DNA of 64,000 nt from Streptomyces fuscichromogenes. Its GTDB lineage: Bacteria; Actinomycetota; Actinomycetes; Streptomycetales; Streptomycetaceae. Of this stretch, positions 27,037 to 34,639 are shown one piece after another (the first letter of the stretch is position 1; every line of letters starts with the position of its first letter). The stretch is from assembly GCF_014645815.1 (NCBI RefSeq), contig NZ_BMML01000038.1, positions 17,239 to 81,238 of the forward strand, written 5' to 3'. A model generated the notes under the pieces. The model made no database searches and was not told where the DNA came from. It saw only the letters and a program-made list of their open reading frames with translations. The translations under genes and the position numbers were made by a program.

Positions 27037-27065
27037 AACCTATGACCCTTACTTTCCGCTGTCAA
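27037..27065 (-). promoter_or_regulatory. Strong promoter before the small gene and GH27
   Basis: Minus-strand -35 TTGACA (27060-27065), a 17-bp spacer and -10 TAGGTT (27037-27042), close to the HrdB consensus of Streptomyces. The spacer contains GGAAAGTAAGGGTCATA, which is shared with the upstream region of the ROK repressor gene, so ROK binding would block this promoter. Confidence 0.75.
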
Positions 27066-27096
27066 TAAAAGAAACAGGAATCACCTGAAGATTCTC

Positions 27097-27119
27097 TGTG
27101 AGGCTGTTGAGCCCTCACA
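27097..27119 (-). terminator. Terminator-like hairpin after GH36
   Basis: Stem TGTGAGGCT / AGCCCTCACA with a one-base bulge and GTTG loop, located 32 nt after the GH36 stop codon and followed on the minus strand by a T-rich stretch. It separates GH36 from the next promoter. Confidence 0.55.
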
Positions 27120-27150
27120 TGACGGACGGGGCGCGGGCGTTGCCGCCGGA

Positions 27151-29337
27151 TCAGACCGGCATGACCCTCCGGAGTTCCAGCAGCAGGGCCTGCCCGGGGT
27201 TGAGGTTCGGCAGCGGCAGACCGGCGATCGTGAGCACGGAGCCGGGCAGGACCAGCCGGTCGTCGAGGGCCGCGGCCGGCCAGGCGGGCCCCGCCACCTG
27301 GTGGAAGGACGGCAGGCCCAGCTCGGTGCGCACCCGTACCCGGTAGGCGGCCTCGGCAGCGAGGCCGGGCAGCCGCACGCGCCCGTACTGGCCCTCGGGG
27401 GACGTCGCGGGCCGGGCCCAGCAGTAGAGCGCGGCCGAACCGTCGTACGCCACGACCCCGTGCAGCAGCGTCGACTCGTCGGCGAGGTCGGCCCGGACCG
27501 TGCGGCCGCCGTGCAGCAGCGGGCGCAGCTCGCGGTGGAGCGCGGTCCAGGCGGTGAGGCGGGCGAGTTCCTCCGGCGGGCAGCGGGTGAGGTCCTGTTC
27601 GATGCCGGCGTGCCCGAACAGCGCCGTGGCCAGCCGCAGCGGGTCGGCGCCGACCCGCTCGGTGGTGTGGCTGGTGCGCGGGCCCACATGGGTGCCGACC
27701 AGTTCGGGGGGCACCAGCAGCCCGGTCCAGCGCTGGATGGCCTGGCGTTCCACCGGGTCGTTGCAGTCCGAGGCCCAGACCCGGTCGGTGCGCTCCAGGA
27801 TGCCCAGGTCGACCCGGCCGCCGCCGGCGGCGCAGCTCTCGATCTCCAGCGCGGGGTGCCGCTCCCGCAGGGCGTCGACCAGCCGGTAGAGCGCCACCAC
27901 CTGGGCGTGTGCCACGGGACGGTCGGTGGTGCCGTGCACGCTCTCGTGGAGTTCCCGGTTGTGGTCCCACTTGAGGTAGGCGATGCCGTACTTCTCCACC
28001 AGGTCGTCCAGCGAGTCCAGCAGGTACGGCCAGGCGTCGGAGTTGGCGAGGTCGAGCACGTGCTGGTGGCGGGCGGGCGGGCCGACCCCGCGGGCCGGGC
28101 CGAGCACCCAGTCGGGATGCTCGCGGGCCAGGTCGGAGTCCAGGTTGACCATCTCCGGCTCCACCCACAGCCCGAACTCCATGCCGAGCGCGCGCACCTG
28201 GTCGACCAGCGGGGTCAGCCCCTCGGGCCACACCACGGGGTCGACGGTCCAGTCCCCGAGCCCGGCGTCGTCCGACCGACGGCCCCGGAACCAGCCGTCG
28301 TCCAGCACGAACCGTTCGACGCCGACCTCGGCGGCCCGGTCGGCCAGCCGCAGCAGCCGGTCCAGGTCGTGGTCGAAGTAGACCGCCTCCCAGCTGTTGA
28401 GGATCACCGGACGGGGGCCGCGCGGATGGACGGGGCGGGCCCGCACCAGGGTGTGGAAACGGTCGGCGAGACCGTCCAGGCCCTGGTCGGACCAGGCGAA
28501 GTGGCAGACCGGGGAGGTGTACGACTCGCCGGGCGCGAGCCGGATCTCACCCGCCCGCAGGAGTTCGCCGCCGCCGAGCACCCCGGCATGGGTGCCCGCG
28601 CCCTCCGGCAGCTGTTCGGCCAGATACCGCTGGTCGCCGCTCCAGGCCACGTGCACGGCCCAGACCTCGCCGGCGCGGAAGCCGAATCCGGGCACGCCGA
28701 CCGCCATGAGGTACGGCGAGTCCAGGCCGGGCTTGCCGCGCCGGACCTCGCGGCTGTGGGTCCCGAAGCCCAGCGGCCGCCGCTGGGGCGAGCGCTCCCG
28801 GCTCCACTTCCCGGTGAAGTCGAGGATCTCCGCGGCCCGCCGGGGCAACGGCAGCAGGGTGGTGACCTGCGCCAGGTCGTACGGCGCCGAGTCGGCGTCG
28901 GGGCGGCGGGTGAGCTCGGTCCGCACCCCGAGCACGCCCGAGGGCTCCAGCCGGTAGGTGACGGTGGCGTCGAGTCCGGCGCCGGGGTCGGTGAGGTGCA
29001 GGGACAACTCCCCGCCCGCCGCGGCCGGGTGGTACGAGCTGCCGGTCAGGCTCAGCCGGGGCGCGGTGAAGGCACCGGCGAGACGGCCCTCGTGGGCCGG
29101 GGTGCCGGACCAGCCGTCGGCCTCGGTGGGCCAGACGGTGAACCGGCGCGGGATGTCGACGGAGTTGTTGAGCACGGCGGGTTCACCGGTCAGGGCGAGC
29201 GCGGCCAGGGCGTCCTGCGACAGGTCGCCGAGGTCGGTACCCCAGTGCAGGATCTTGGGCACCGGTTCGGTGAGTTCCACCACGAGAGCGGTGCCCGCCG
29301 CGCACAGGCCGTGGATCCGCGCCGTGCTGTCGGACAT
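27151..29337 (-). CDS. GH36 alpha-galactosidase
   Basis: A 728-residue cytoplasmic enzyme (no signal peptide). The GH36 layout is complete: N-terminal beta-sandwich, then a barrel with FVLDDGWF, the nucleophile in YLKWDHNR and the acid/base in SDCND, and a C-terminal sandwich domain. GH36 enzymes cleave imported raffinose, melibiose or galacto-oligosaccharides. The ATG is preceded by AAAGGA. It lies 92 bp downstream of a truncated sugar-binding-protein gene, so it was probably fed by an importer that is no longer encoded here. Confidence 0.94.
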   Translation of the reverse strand: MSDSTARIHGLCAAGTALVVELTEPVPKILHWGTDLGDLSQDALAALALTGEPAVLNNSVDIPRRFTVWPTEADGWSGTPAHEGRLAGAFTAPRLSLTGSSYHPAAAGGELSLHLTDPGAGLDATVTYRLEPSGVLGVRTELTRRPDADSAPYDLAQVTTLLPLPRRAAEILDFTGKWSRERSPQRRPLGFGTHSREVRRGKPGLDSPYLMAVGVPGFGFRAGEVWAVHVAWSGDQRYLAEQLPEGAGTHAGVLGGGELLRAGEIRLAPGESYTSPVCHFAWSDQGLDGLADRFHTLVRARPVHPRGPRPVILNSWEAVYFDHDLDRLLRLADRAAEVGVERFVLDDGWFRGRRSDDAGLGDWTVDPVVWPEGLTPLVDQVRALGMEFGLWVEPEMVNLDSDLAREHPDWVLGPARGVGPPARHQHVLDLANSDAWPYLLDSLDDLVEKYGIAYLKWDHNRELHESVHGTTDRPVAHAQVVALYRLVDALRERHPALEIESCAAGGGRVDLGILERTDRVWASDCNDPVERQAIQRWTGLLVPPELVGTHVGPRTSHTTERVGADPLRLATALFGHAGIEQDLTRCPPEELARLTAWTALHRELRPLLHGGRTVRADLADESTLLHGVVAYDGSAALYCWARPATSPEGQYGRVRLPGLAAEAAYRVRVRTELGLPSFHQVAGPAWPAAALDDRLVLPGSVLTIAGLPLPNLNPGQALLLELRRVMPV

Positions 29338-29363
29338 GCAGAGTCCTTTCGGATCGCCCGGCC

Positions 29364-29402
29364 CCGCCGGACGGGCCCGGTTCACGCGGGCCCGTCCGGC
29401 GG
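29364..29402 (-). terminator. Perfect 16-bp hairpin between sugar-binding-protein stub and GH36
   Basis: Arms CCGCCGGACGGGCCCG and CGGGCCCGTCCGGCGG form a perfect 16-bp stem with a 7-nt loop (GTTCACG). It lies 28 nt after the stop of the binding-protein remnant. Hairpins in this position of ABC operons usually attenuate transcription or protect the upstream message so that binding protein is made in excess. Confidence 0.7.
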
Positions 29403-29429
29403 CCGGACGGGGGTCGTGCGGGGGCAGGG

Positions 29430-29738
29430 TCACTTCTTGGCGAGCAGCTGCTTGCTCTGGTTCTGCATCTCCGTGAAGACGGAGTCGTTCTTCTGGCCGG
29501 CGAAGTAGGCCTGGAACAGCGGCTGGAGCGCGTCCTGGAGGGCGGCGCCGTTGCCGTAGACCGGGGACGGGCAGAGGACCTTGTCCTTGATCATGTCCGT
29601 GAAGACGGACAGGTCCACGCCCGTCCTGGCCAGTGCCTTGGCCGAGGCGTCCATGGCGGCCGGGATCGACGGGAAGAAGGTACCGGTCAGGGAGGCCTTG
29701 GACTGGCAGGCCTCGCTGCCCATGTAGGAGACCCAGTG
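29430..29738 (-). pseudogene. 3' remnant of an extracellular sugar-binding protein (ABC importer)
   Basis: The last roughly 100 codons of a carbohydrate ABC solute-binding protein remain, with WVSYMGSEACQ, a TFFPSIPAAMD segment, and the typical ending ALQPLFQAYFAGQKNDSVFTEMQNQ then SKQLLAKK. Similarity stops at the Trp before VSYMG, where the IS110-family element begins. The upstream three quarters of the gene and the permease genes were not found beyond the element or elsewhere in the window. The importer is therefore broken at this locus. Confidence 0.8.
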
Positions 29739-29740
29739 AT

Positions 29741-29964
29741 GATTGCGGTGGCACCGCTCGGAGGCCTGACTCAAGGACTCACTGGCGCTTCGGCTGTCTG
29801 TCAAGAGAACCGTCGGCCTGCCGGGCGGTGCCACCGCGCGCGTGCCGGTCAGGCGTCCGTGACCTTGCAGGAGCCCGGCCAAAGGTCCCATCACTGTCTT
29901 GTCCGTTCGCCCGACCGACGCGTGCCCTCCCTGACGCGTCGCACGGAAGGACAGCACGTCCAGC
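29741..29964 (+). ncRNA. Candidate IS110 bridge RNA region
   Basis: The non-coding left end of the IS110 element. It contains two near-identical self-complementary 13-mers, GCGGTGGCACCGC (29745-29757) and GCGGTGCCACCGC (29825-29837), which can each fold or pair with each other and enclose a 67-nt loop. In the IS110 group a bridge RNA from this region pairs with target and donor DNA to guide recombination. The exact RNA ends and the binding loops are not resolved from sequence alone. Confidence 0.5.
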
Positions 29965-31032
29965 ATGGCAGCAGACGAGACAGCGGTCATCGGCGGGATC
30001 GACACCCACACCGACCTGCACCAGGCGGCCGTGATCGACACCGTGGGCCGGCACCTGGCCACCGAGCCGTTCCCAACCGGTCCCGCCGGCTATGAGCAGC
30101 TGCTCGACCGGCTGCGTTCACATGGCGAGGTTCTGGCGGTGGGCATCGAGGGCACAGGCGCCTACGGGGCCGAGCCCGCCCGTTTCCTGACCGCACGGGG
30201 TGTCACCGTCATCGAGGTCGACCGCCCCGACCGCAAGGCTCGGCGAGACAACGGCAAGTCCGACCCGGTGGACGCCTACGCCGCCGCGACCGCCGTGCTG
30301 TCCGGCCGGGCCTCGGGCATCCCGAAGACCCGTAACGGGATCGTGGAGGCCATCCGCACCCTGCGGGTGGCCCGCAGTTCGGCCGTCAAGGCCCGCACCC
30401 AGACCATCAACCAGATCCGCACGCTCATCATCACCGCCCCGGCCGTGGTCCGCGAGAAGCTGCGCGGTCTGGCCACCGGCGACCTCATCGACACGCTGGA
30501 CCGGTCGCGGCCCGCGGGCGACCTCGCGGATCCGGACTGCGCGGTCAGGGTGACGCTGCGGCGACTCGCCCGCCGCTGCCGGCGGCTGCAAGAGGAGACA
30601 GCCGAAGCGGACGCGGACCTCGCACCGCTGGTCACCCGGGCCGCACCGCAGCTGATTGCCCTGCCCGGCATCGGCCCCCAGAGCGCGGGCCAGCTGCTGA
30701 CCACCGCCGGCGACAACCCCGAACGCCTGCGCTCAGAAGCATCCTTCGCCCACCTGTGCGGCGCCGCCCCACTACCGGCCTCCTCCGGCCGAACCCACCG
30801 GCACCGCCTCAACCGGGGAGGCGACCGACAGGCCAACCGCGCCCTGCACACCATCGTGCTGGTCCGCATGCGCCACGACCAGCGCACCCAGGAGTACGTC
30901 ACCCGACGCACCGCCGAAGGCATGACCAAGAAAGACATCATGCGCTGCCTGAAACGATTCGTCGCCCGAGAGGTCTACCGGCACCTGCCCCGCCATCGCA
31001 TCACCGCCGAACAGCTCTTCAAAGCTGCTTGA
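29965..31032 (+). CDS. IS110 family transposase (RuvC-like/serine recombinase)
   Basis: A 355-residue transposase. The N-terminal RuvC-like DEDD domain has IGGIDTHTD (first Asp), GIEGTGAY (Glu) and KSDPVDAYAAA (Asp pair). The C-terminal Tnp_20 domain begins near LIALPGIGPQSA and contains PLPASSGRTHRHRLNRGGD, with the serine nucleophile characteristic of the family. The length is normal for IS110 and the frame is intact, so it may still be active. A GGAAGGA lies about 14 nt before the ATG. Confidence 0.93.
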   Translation: MAADETAVIGGIDTHTDLHQAAVIDTVGRHLATEPFPTGPAGYEQLLDRLRSHGEVLAVGIEGTGAYGAEPARFLTARGVTVIEVDRPDRKARRDNGKSDPVDAYAAATAVLSGRASGIPKTRNGIVEAIRTLRVARSSAVKARTQTINQIRTLIITAPAVVREKLRGLATGDLIDTLDRSRPAGDLADPDCAVRVTLRRLARRCRRLQEETAEADADLAPLVTRAAPQLIALPGIGPQSAGQLLTTAGDNPERLRSEASFAHLCGAAPLPASSGRTHRHRLNRGGDRQANRALHTIVLVRMRHDQRTQEYVTRRTAEGMTKKDIMRCLKRFVAREVYRHLPRHRITAEQLFKAA

Positions 31033-31333
31033 CGATCTATAGGAGCTTCTCCCGCTCAGTCTCCAGGAACGGTTCGCTGGGACCAACGGGCGCGTGGGGG
31101 CCACGCTCCTCACCGGTACCGGACCGTCCCGTCCGCCCCGACGAGGAGTGCGGCGAATGTAGGCGCACTTTCCTTCCAACGTAAACATAGTCTACCGAGC
31201 GGAGAACTCCGACCTTTGGGGAAGTCGCGCAGAGGTTTCGGCCAGCCATCACGGAATGACCTGCGGTTTTCCGGCCAAGAGACCGGACGTATGACCCTTG
31301 ATTTACTTTCCAATGGAAAGGTAACGTCGCCCC
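31033..31333. other. IS right flank and ROK upstream region (no gene)
   Basis: About 300 bp without a convincing gene. The left part holds the IS right end. The minus strand would be expected to continue the binding-protein gene here, but no frame resembles one and third-position G/C is low, so the sequence next to the IS was lost or rearranged. An ACTTTCC half-site at 31167-31173 and the palindrome before the ROK gene mark the former regulatory region of the sugar operon. Confidence 0.6.
31306..31320. promoter_or_regulatory. ROK operator palindrome
   Basis: Odd palindrome CTTTCCA-A-TGGAAAG ending 13 bp before the ROK start codon, embedded in TTTACTTTCC...GGAAAGGTAAC. The sequence to its left, TATGACCCTT then ACTTTCC, recurs at 27041-27057 in the glycosidase promoter. 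It is most likely the binding site of the ROK protein for autorepression. Confidence 0.65.
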
Positions 31334-32488
31334 ATGACCCTCGCCGACCAGCCACCCGCGGCCGCACTCGTCTTCCAGACCCTGCTCCAGCACGGTCCGC
31401 TGAGCCGCGCGGAGCTCGGGCGGCGGACCGGGCTGACCCCGGGTGCCGTCACCAAGGCCGCCGCCTCGCTGATGGCCGACGCCTGGATCGCCGAAGGCGG
31501 CCGGCCCAGCACGGAACGGACGAACGGCCGCCCGGCGACCCTCGTCGCGGTACGGCCGGAACGCGCGCTGTTCGCCGGCGTGAAGGTCACCGGGGAGGAA
31601 CTCATCGGTGTACTGGCCGACCTGACCGCCAAGCCGCTGGCCTCCCATCGGGTGGCGCTGGACTCGCGGGACGTGGGCTCCGTGGTGCTGGCCGTCGCCC
31701 GGCTGGTGGAGCGGCTGCGGGTGACCGCGGACCTGCCGGGCGAGGACGCCCTGCACGGCATCGGGGTCACCATCTCGGGTGACGTGGACAGCAGGCTGGG
31801 CACGGTCCAGTACTCACCCTTCCTCGACTGGCGCCGGGTACCGCTCGCGCAGTTGGTCGAGGAGGCCACCGGGACACCCACGGTCATCGAGAACGACGTG
31901 CGCGCCCTGACCGTGGCCGAGCAGTGGTTCGGGGCCGGCGTCGGCGTGTCGATCTTCGCCCTGGTCACGGTCGGCGCGGGCATCGGCGCCGGACTCTCCA
32001 TCGGCGGCCGGGTGGTCTCCGGTGCGCACGGCGTGGCGGGTGAGATCGGGCATCTGCCGGTGAGCGGCGTCGAACGGATCTGCACCTGCGGCAACACCGG
32101 TTGCGTCGAGGCGGTCGCGTCCACCCACGCGATCGCCGAGCAGGCCCGGCAGGCGACCGGGGACCCGAAGCTGACCATGGACGACGCGGTACGCCTCGCC
32201 CACGCCGGGGATCCCACCGTGCGTGCGGTGTTCGCCCGCGCCGGGCACGCCGTGGGCCTGGCCCTGGCCTGTGTCGCCAACCTCATCGGACCGGAGCGGA
32301 TCATCATCTCCGGCGAGGGCGTGGCCTCCTACGACCTGTTCGCCGACCACATCCGGCAGGCGTTCCTGGATCACGCGTTCGGTGCCGCGGTGGACTGCGA
32401 CCTCCTGGTCCGTCCGCTGCCGTTCGAGGAGTGGGCGCGCGGTGGCGCGGCGGTCGCGGCCCAGCGCGTGTTCGCTCCCACGAAGTAG
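31334..32488 (+). CDS. ROK family transcriptional repressor
   Basis: A 384-residue protein with an N-terminal winged helix (GPLSRAELGRRTGLTPGAVTKAAASLM, about residues 18-45) and a ROK sugar-binding/kinase-like domain. The ROK zinc motif CTCGNTGCVEA and the GEIGHLPV segment are intact, as is VGAGIGAGL. It should respond to a sugar or sugar phosphate and repress the glycosidase cluster on its left; a palindrome directly before it and a related motif in the GH27-side promoter support this. It is separated from its operon by the IS110 element. Confidence 0.92.
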   Translation: MTLADQPPAAALVFQTLLQHGPLSRAELGRRTGLTPGAVTKAAASLMADAWIAEGGRPSTERTNGRPATLVAVRPERALFAGVKVTGEELIGVLADLTAKPLASHRVALDSRDVGSVVLAVARLVERLRVTADLPGEDALHGIGVTISGDVDSRLGTVQYSPFLDWRRVPLAQLVEEATGTPTVIENDVRALTVAEQWFGAGVGVSIFALVTVGAGIGAGLSIGGRVVSGAHGVAGEIGHLPVSGVERICTCGNTGCVEAVASTHAIAEQARQATGDPKLTMDDAVRLAHAGDPTVRAVFARAGHAVGLALACVANLIGPERIIISGEGVASYDLFADHIRQAFLDHAFGAAVDCDLLVRPLPFEEWARGGAAVAAQRVFAPTK

Positions 32489-32494
32489 CGCCGG

Positions 32495-32528
32495 TCCGGG
32501 TGCCCAGCCCCCCGGCAGGGCACCCGGA
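32495..32528. terminator. Bidirectional terminator between ROK and M4 peptidase
   Basis: Perfect 11-bp stem TCCGGGTGCCC / GGGCACCCGGA with a 12-nt loop, 7 nt after the ROK stop and 22 bp from the stop of the convergent peptidase gene. It can serve both. Confidence 0.7.
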
Positions 32529-32549
32529 TCCGACGGCGTGTCGCTCTCG

Positions 32550-34331
32550 TCAGTGGCGGACGGCCGGCGTGTCGGCCTCGGTGACATCGACCGCGGCCCA
32601 GGCCTGGTCGACCGTGCGGTACTCGACACCGCTCGCACCGTAGAGGTCCGCGGCCGCCTTCAGCGTCGCGGTCCGCGCGTCGTGGAAGTCGGTCGAGGAG
32701 ACCATGTACCGGGTCAGGGCGCGGTAGAAGATCGCCGTGGCCTTGGCGCGGCCGATGCCGGTGACCGTGGACCCGTCGTAGGTCGGCGAGTCGTAGGTGG
32801 TGGCGCCGATCGTCTTGCGGCCGCTGCCCTCGGCGAGCAGGTAGAAGGCGTGCGAGGAGACGCCGGAGCCGGCGTGCACCTCGGCGTCGGCCACCTCGGG
32901 CGACCAGTAGTCGACGGTGCCCTCGAGGCGGTCGAGCGAGGGGTGGTCGAGGCGGCGCAGGAACTTCTGGCGCAGCCCCAGCTTCTCGCCCAGCAGGTAG
33001 TTCGGCGGGTTCTTCGGGTTGTCGGCGAAGAACTCCACGCCGGATCCGAAGATGTCGGCCAGCGACTCGTTGAGCGCGCCCGGTTCGCCGAACTGGTTGC
33101 CGTCGCTGTCGACGTACGTCGGTTCGAGCTTGGCGGTGGCGTCCACCACGCCGTGGGTCAGCTCGTGGCCGGTGACGTCGAGGACGACCAGCGGCTTCTT
33201 GATCTCGTCGCCGTCCCCGTCGCCGTAGAGCATGCAGCCGCAGGCCGAGTCCCAGAAGGCGTTGCCGACCTTGTTGCCCCAGTGGACCATGGCACGGGCG
33301 GGCTTGGAGTTGTTCGCGATGCCCTTGCGGCCGAAGGTCTTCTTGTAGAAGTCCAGGGTCTCGGTGATGCCGTACTGGGCGTCGGCGGCGGCGCTGCCCC
33401 GGCTGGTGGTGGTGCCGTTGCCCCAGCTGTCGGTGGTGCTGGTGAACCTGGTGCCCTGGCCGAAGCTCTCGGTCTCCCTGCCCTTGGCGTCCCGGGTCTC
33501 GGTGCCGTAGCGGGTGGGGTCCTTGAGCAGGAAGCTCCTGCGGGCGGTCTGCGTGGTGGTGAGCGGGACCTTGCCCACGAAGAGGGACCTGCCAAAGCCG
33601 TGGGCGGTCGCCGGGTAGTGGGCGGCGGCCGAGACCGACGCGCCGGCGAGCGCCTGGGTCCGGGTGCCGGTGCCGGCGGCCGGGTCGAGGGTCTCGCCGC
33701 GGCGGCGCAGGGTGTCCAGCAGCTTCGGCGAGAGGAACTGGTCGCTGTCCGGCGTGTTGCTGCGTACCTTGCCGGTGAGGGCGTCGACGACGACCGTGCT
33801 GGAACCGTTCGCGCCGTCGACCGGCACCTGGTAGGCGAGGGCGGCGGCGCCGTCCCGGGCGTCCACCACGAGCCGGGCGGTGCCGGCGTCGCCGGCGGCG
33901 GCCGCTGCGGCCTTCTCCTCGGCCTGCCGGGCGGTCAGCCGCGCCTCGGTGGCGGCGGGCCTGACGGTGTGGTCGGCCGCGCGGGTGACGCCGGTGTAGG
34001 CCAACCGGTGGGAAAGATGGACCACGAGGTCACCGCCGAGTACCGGCATCCCCTGGTGGGTGCGGACGAAGCGGACGTGGCGGGCCCCTTCGGGGTCGAT
34101 CATCACGTCCTGCGGCTGGAGTTCGTCGCCCGCGCCGACACCGGTCGCCGCGGCATGGGCGAAGGCGGCGGTCCGGGCCGCCGCCACCACCTGCGCGGCC
34201 GTCACGGCGGAGGCCGCGGCCGACTGTCGTTCCCCCGTCGCGGGACCGGCGAAGGCCGTACCGGCCAGGCCCGTGGCGGCTGTCGTCACGACGACGGCGA
34301 CCGCCACGCTGCGTATGTGCGCGCTACGCAC
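32550..34331 (-). CDS. Secreted M4 (thermolysin-like) metallopeptidase
   Basis: A 593-residue preproprotease. Signal peptide (cleavage near AFA), FTP/PepSY-type propeptide to about residue 210, then the M4 catalytic domain with zinc motif HELTH and the third ligand Glu in GALNESLADIFG; the catalytic His lies in the SHAFYLLAEG region. The length is usual for Streptomyces neutral proteases. The GTG start has GAAGGA about 9 nt upstream. It degrades extracellular protein. Confidence 0.93.
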   Translation of the reverse strand: MRSAHIRSVAVAVVVTTAATGLAGTAFAGPATGERQSAAASAVTAAQVVAAARTAAFAHAAATGVGAGDELQPQDVMIDPEGARHVRFVRTHQGMPVLGGDLVVHLSHRLAYTGVTRAADHTVRPAATEARLTARQAEEKAAAAAAGDAGTARLVVDARDGAAALAYQVPVDGANGSSTVVVDALTGKVRSNTPDSDQFLSPKLLDTLRRRGETLDPAAGTGTRTQALAGASVSAAAHYPATAHGFGRSLFVGKVPLTTTQTARRSFLLKDPTRYGTETRDAKGRETESFGQGTRFTSTTDSWGNGTTTSRGSAAADAQYGITETLDFYKKTFGRKGIANNSKPARAMVHWGNKVGNAFWDSACGCMLYGDGDGDEIKKPLVVLDVTGHELTHGVVDATAKLEPTYVDSDGNQFGEPGALNESLADIFGSGVEFFADNPKNPPNYLLGEKLGLRQKFLRRLDHPSLDRLEGTVDYWSPEVADAEVHAGSGVSSHAFYLLAEGSGRKTIGATTYDSPTYDGSTVTGIGRAKATAIFYRALTRYMVSSTDFHDARTATLKAAADLYGASGVEYRTVDQAWAAVDVTEADTPAVRH

Positions 34332-34639
34332 TGATCAGGGTTCCTTCGTTCGAAGGCGGCCGGGGTCACCAACCGCCTTGCGGCAGGGCGCTGTTGGGCG
34401 CCCAGGGGGCTGGTCGGGCCCCGGGCCGCAACCCTTCCGGACGAGTCATGTCCATGTAAAGCGAAATTCGTCGCTTTTCTTGCCTTTCGTGGCAATACTT
34501 TGCGAATCCCCACCGCACGGTGATCAGGGAGTGACCAACTGTGCGTCGGCTGTGGAGATGTGACGGGATGCGAGAGGGTTCCCTGAACCGGATGTGACTC
34601 ATCTCGCATCGAAGGCAGCACGGAGAGGAGCACGTCCGC
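34332..34639. other. Divergent regulatory interval (no gene)
   Basis: 308 bp between divergent genes for the M4 peptidase and a serine hydrolase. It contains the palindrome CCTTCG-TT-CGAAGG (34343-34356), which overlaps the peptidase ribosome site, a 10-bp palindrome TGGGCGCCCA (34395-34404), and a relatively A/T-rich stretch (about 34450-34510) that probably holds the promoters. No ORF with coding bias was seen. Confidence 0.5.

Larger units (their letters stand above)
29738..31050 (+). mobile_element. IS110-family insertion sequence
   Basis: Boundaries are approximate. The left end is set by the break in the binding-protein frame near 29738 and the right end lies shortly after the transposase stop codon. 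There are no long terminal inverted repeats, as expected for IS110 elements. It has about 225 bp of non-coding DNA before the transposase and little after it, the layout of the IS110 group, where the 5' non-coding end encodes the bridge RNA. It lies between the remnant of the sugar importer and the ROK gene. Confidence 0.75.

Noticed and set aside
29741..31050. Terminal inverted repeats and target duplication of the IS110 element
   Set aside because: No convincing pair of repeats at both ends; this agrees with the family, so the ends are given as approximate.
31037..31333. 5' part of the sugar-binding-protein gene on the far side of the IS
   Set aside because: The minus-strand frame ending PFLETEREKLL could be joined to WVSYMG on paper, but it has no binding-protein features or signal peptide and low third-position G/C.
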